The notes beneath the pieces are model-generated. The model did no database searches. It had not been told where the DNA came from and saw only the letters and a list, made by a program, of their open reading frames with translations. A stretch of 64,000 nucleotides of DNA from Aliarcobacter sp. (GTDB taxonomy: Bacteria > Campylobacterota > Campylobacteria > Campylobacterales > Arcobacteraceae). The position numbers and the translations under genes are program-made. Positions 61,007-64,000 of the stretch are shown one piece after another. Numbering within the stretch: the stretch's first letter is position 1; the number at the start of each line of letters is the position of its first letter. Location: NCBI GenBank assembly GCA_028688995.1, contig JAQTXB010000006.1:103728-167727 (forward strand), read 5' to 3'.

Positions 61007-64000
61007 ATGAATAGGTTGATCGACTTTAGTTCAAGATTTCGTATCTTAAAAGGTGGGAAAATTTCTTTGGTGGTTTCTGCATTTTTAGGAGGTGCTATTA
61101 TCGCAAATGCAGCTCCTAGCGGTGGAGTTGTGACAAGTGGAAATACAACTATAAATCAAAGTGGCAATATCACAAATATAAATCAATCAACTCAAAAAGC
61201 CAGTATCAACTGGAATGATTTTTCTGTTAAATCAAATGAAACAGTAAATTTTAATCAACCAAATGTAAACTCTATTACATTAAATAGAGTAATAGGAAAT
61301 AAAAAATCAGTAATAGATGGAGCATTAAACGCAAATGGTCAAGTTTGGATATTAAATTCAAATGGTATTTTATTTGGTAAAAATGCTTCTGTTAATACTG
61401 CTGGTTTACTTGCAACTACAGGTGAGCTAAGTGATGCTGATTTTCAAAATGGAAAGTATAACTTTAAAAACTCTTCTTCAAATTCTGTAATAAATTTAGG
61501 AACAATAAAAGTAGAAAATTCATCTTATGTAGTATTGGCTGGAAATGAAGTACAAAACGGTGGAAATATTGAAGCTATAAAGGGAAAAGTTCATTTAGTT
61601 GGAGCAAATGAATACTCAATAAATCTAAACGGAAACTCACTCGTAAACCTAAAAGTAAATAAAGGGGTTTTAGATGCGATGGTTTCTAACTCTGGAAATA
61701 TCCTAGCAAACGGTGGAGAGATATTTCTTACTACAAATGCAGTTGATGAACTGCTAAAAGGTGTGGTAAATAATACAGGGGTTATAGAAGCTAACTCGCT
61801 CGATGGAATAACTGGAAAAGTAGAACTATTTGCTCATAGTGGAGAGGTTCAAGTAGGTGGAAGTATTACGGCACTTGATGGGTTTGTGGAGACTTCGGGA
61901 AAAGAATTTACTATCGATAAAAATGCAAAAGTAAAAGCAAAAACTTGGTTAATAGACCCTACAAATCTAACAGTAAATGATGCAACGGCTTATGAAACAG
62001 CACTAAACGGCGGAGCAGATGTCATAATACAAACAAACAATGCCATAGGAAGTGATGAAGGAAATATCTATATTAATGATACGATTGACTGGTCAACGGC
62101 ACAAAAATTAACCCTAAATGCTTATAAGAATATCTATATCAACTCCGCTATCACGGCTAGTAATGCCGGTGGTAAAGTAGCACTTTATTACGGTCAGGGA
62201 GCGGTTGCAACAGGCAACACCGCCACATACGGCTTTGGTCTTGGCTCGTCAGGCTTTGCAGGAAAAATCAACCTGCAAGCAGGAAATAACTTCTTTACCA
62301 AACTAGGAAGCAACGGCAGTGAGACGACTTGGACGGTTGTAAATACGGCAAATGCTTTGATGAATATCTCAAAGACTGGTAATAGCGTACTAGGAGCAGA
62401 TGTCAGTGCAAGCGGTATAGCAAACTGGACCCCAATAGGTGATGACTCTACAAAGTTTACGGGAAAATTTGACGGTCTTGGGCATACGGTAGATGCTCTT
62501 ACCATAAACAATAGTAGTTTGCAAAATGTAGGACTCTTTGGACATATCTCTGGTGCTACTATCAAAAATATAGGTGTGACAAATGTAGATATTACAGCTA
62601 CACTAGGCGGTACATATGTAGGAGGGCTTGTCGGACTTAGCACTGATAGTAGTACCGTAAGCAACGCATACTCTACAGGTAGTGTAACAGGCGGCAATGG
62701 TTGTGGCTATAGTGCTTGCAGCCACAGTGGCTTTCATAGTACGTATGCACAGATTGGAGGGCTTGTCGGGATGATTGAGAACAATAGTATCCTAAGCAAT
62801 TCATACTCTACCGCAACGGTCACGGGTGGAAATTATGTAACCGTCGGAGGACTTGTTGGACTAAGTGATAGTGGGAATACCGTAAGCAACTCATATGCCA
62901 CAGGGAGTGCCACAGGTGGAGCTGATTCAGCCGTCGGAGGGCTTTTCGGAGGGATTCAAATAAATACTACCGTAAGCAACTCATACTCTACGGGAAGTGT
63001 CACAAGTGGAAGTGGATATGTAGGAGGTCTTGTAGGGTATTGGTATGATAGCAATACCGTAAGCAATTCTTACGCCACGGGAAGTGTCACAGGTGGTAGC
63101 GGTGCAAATAAAGGGGGACTTATAGGGTTGAAGGATGGTGGTGGTACCGTAACCAATTCATTTTATGATAAAACCAAAGTTACTGGAATGAGCGATGCGG
63201 CAACTTACGGTAAAACAACCCAAGAGATGCAAACACTATCAACTTTTAGCGGTGCGGGATGGAGTATAGAACTTGATAGCACGAAAAATAGAATCTATCC
63301 TTATCTTACTTTTGATGAAAACAATAACCCTATTTGGAAAATAGGTAAATATGCAATTGCATTGAACTATACATTGGGAATAATAAACACTACTTACAAC
63401 GGCTCGAATCAATTATTAACAGACTTTTGGACTAATTCTATTTTTGGAGCTTCGGGAAGCTCTTTGGTAGCAGGAACCGATTATAAATTTGTTTATGATT
63501 CGTCTGATACGACAAGCTTTAAAAATGCTGGGACATATAGTGATATTTCGGTTGTAATTTTAAATGCAAATTATGCGTTGGATAGTGAGGGGAATACCGC
63601 AGGTTCTTTTGTCATAGCTCAAAAAGCCCTCACCGTCACAGGCACTACGGCAAGTAATAAAACTTATGACGGTACTATAGCGGCTACCGTTGCTACTCTT
63701 GGAACGCTAAACGGTTTTGTAGGGAGTGAAACGGTAACGGCTAGTGCTACGGGTACATTTGATAGCAAAAATGCAGGGGATAGAACAGCGACATTTACCT
63801 ATACCCTTGCAGACGGCGAAAACGGTGGATTGGCATCTAATTATTCTATAGCAAACTCGACAGATAATGCAACTATAGCTAAAAAAGATTTAGGTGTAAC
63901 ATATGCAGCAACAAATAAAACCTATGATGGAACAACTGATGTAACAGTAACTGAATCAACAGATGATATAGTTTCAGGAGATAGTGTAAATATTAGTGAA
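61007..64000 (+). CDS. Two-partner-secretion exoprotein (FHA N-terminus, GLUG and YDG repeats), partial
   Basis: 998 codons without a stop reach the window end. An extended signal peptide (residues 1-36, ending ANAA) precedes the TPS secretion domain: QKASINWNDFSVKSNETVNF, NGQVWILNSNGILFGKNA and GLLATTGELSDADFQ are hallmarks. From about 530, GLUG repeats follow (GGLVGL...TVSNSYSTGSVTGG, at least five copies). Then comes a stretch with KTYDGT (MBG/YDG-type) repeats near 885 and 970. Such proteins are exported by a TpsB partner and act as adhesins or biofilm factors. The TpsB gene is not in the window. The repeat part is visibly richer in G and C than its surroundings. GGGAGGG precedes the ATG. 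Confidence 0.88.
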   Translation, partial: MNRLIDFSSRFRILKGGKISLVVSAFLGGAIIANAAPSGGVVTSGNTTINQSGNITNINQSTQKASINWNDFSVKSNETVNFNQPNVNSITLNRVIGNKKSVIDGALNANGQVWILNSNGILFGKNASVNTAGLLATTGELSDADFQNGKYNFKNSSSNSVINLGTIKVENSSYVVLAGNEVQNGGNIEAIKGKVHLVGANEYSINLNGNSLVNLKVNKGVLDAMVSNSGNILANGGEIFLTTNAVDELLKGVVNNTGVIEANSLDGITGKVELFAHSGEVQVGGSITALDGFVETSGKEFTIDKNAKVKAKTWLIDPTNLTVNDATAYETALNGGADVIIQTNNAIGSDEGNIYINDTIDWSTAQKLTLNAYKNIYINSAITASNAGGKVALYYGQGAVATGNTATYGFGLGSSGFAGKINLQAGNNFFTKLGSNGSETTWTVVNTANALMNISKTGNSVLGADVSASGIANWTPIGDDSTKFTGKFDGLGHTVDALTINNSSLQNVGLFGHISGATIKNIGVTNVDITATLGGTYVGGLVGLSTDSSTVSNAYSTGSVTGGNGCGYSACSHSGFHSTYAQIGGLVGMIENNSILSNSYSTATVTGGNYVTVGGLVGLSDSGNTVSNSYATGSATGGADSAVGGLFGGIQINTTVSNSYSTGSVTSGSGYVGGLVGYWYDSNTVSNSYATGSVTGGSGANKGGLIGLKDGGGTVTNSFYDKTKVTGMSDAATYGKTTQEMQTLSTFSGAGWSIELDSTKNRIYPYLTFDENNNPIWKIGKYAIALNYTLGIINTTYNGSNQLLTDFWTNSIFGASGSSLVAGTDYKFVYDSSDTTSFKNAGTYSDISVVILNANYALDSEGNTAGSFVIAQKALTVTGTTASNKTYDGTIAATVATLGTLNGFVGSETVTASATGTFDSKNAGDRTATFTYTLADGENGGLASNYSIANSTDNATIAKKDLGVTYAATNKTYDGTTDVTVTESTDDIVSGDSVNISE
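62640..63140 (+). repeat. GLUG-type degenerate tandem repeats in the exoprotein
   Basis: The unit encodes GGLVG-x(10-14)-TVSNSYSTGSVTGG and recurs at about 85-130 bases. At the DNA level CCGTAAGCAACTCATACTCT and close variants appear near 62657, 62790, 62878, 62969 and 63056. Such repeats can vary in number by slippage or recombination. Confidence 0.75.

Noticed and set aside
62194..62697. Open frame antisense to the exoprotein (Pro/Val rich)
   Set aside because: A mirror image of the repetitive Gly/Thr/Ser-rich GLUG region; no ribosome site or recognisable domain.

Overview
The window reads as the chromosome of an Arcobacter-type member of the Campylobacterota (Arcobacter/Aliarcobacter group). 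It is very A+T rich. The core genes fit this group: secA next to lolA and a Lol-type permease, a monomeric NADP-isocitrate dehydrogenase, a small periplasmic cytochrome c, rsmH followed by a small FtsL-like gene, and an HU gene next to a tRNA-Leu. The species is an inference and was not tested by a search.

Layout. (1) 1-22.7 kb is ordinary core genome: lipoprotein and protein export (lolA, secA, a lolC/E-like permease), an AsmA/YhdP-like envelope protein divergent from and overlapping mltG, icd, an operon for a coenzyme-B12-dependent glutamate mutase (glmS-glmE-glmL) plus an adenylate-forming ligase, a cytochrome c, an NlpC/P60 lipoprotein, an RND pump, rsmH and hup. (2) At 22.75 kb a tRNA-Leu(CAA) gene is cut at its anticodon loop. 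A second, complete tRNA-Leu(CAA) follows, and then an accessory island of about 34 kb (22.9-57.5 kb).

The island is layered. First comes a phage-satellite-like module (AlpA-like protein, RepA-like ATPase, divergent CI-like repressor, integrase remnant). Next are a Cas4/AddB-like plus DnaQ-like nuclease fusion (DUF2779) and a complete type II CBASS: CD-NTase, Cap2 E1/E2, Cap3 JAMM peptidase, a two-TM SAVED effector and a CapW-like WYL repressor. The CBASS abuts broken sbcC and sbcD genes. A 12.5-kb segment follows, bracketed by imperfect inverted repeats of about 105 bp. It carries a TauE/SafE permease with a MarR repressor, two unrelated tyrosine recombinases, an RNase H-like gene cluster, small membrane and lipoproteins under a shared palindromic operator, an AbiE-type toxin-antitoxin pair and a serine recombinase. 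Beyond the right repeat lies a two-gene operon: a 1220-aa membrane-spanning YobI-type P-loop ATPase and a 1602-aa fusion of a DnaQ-like exonuclease, a RecQ-like helicase and a UvrD-like helicase. The promoter regions of this operon and of the broken sbcD are nearly the same sequence. This pair is the best candidate for an undescribed defence or DNA-processing system.

(3) 57.5-64 kb: an outer-membrane-like protein, a response regulator and a 7TMR-DISM histidine kinase read leftwards. They stand divergent from a large two-partner-secretion (FHA/GLUG/YDG-repeat) exoprotein that runs off the window. Four TTCCGTCA repeats at exact 11-bp spacing lie between kinase and exoprotein and are the likely binding sites of the response regulator.
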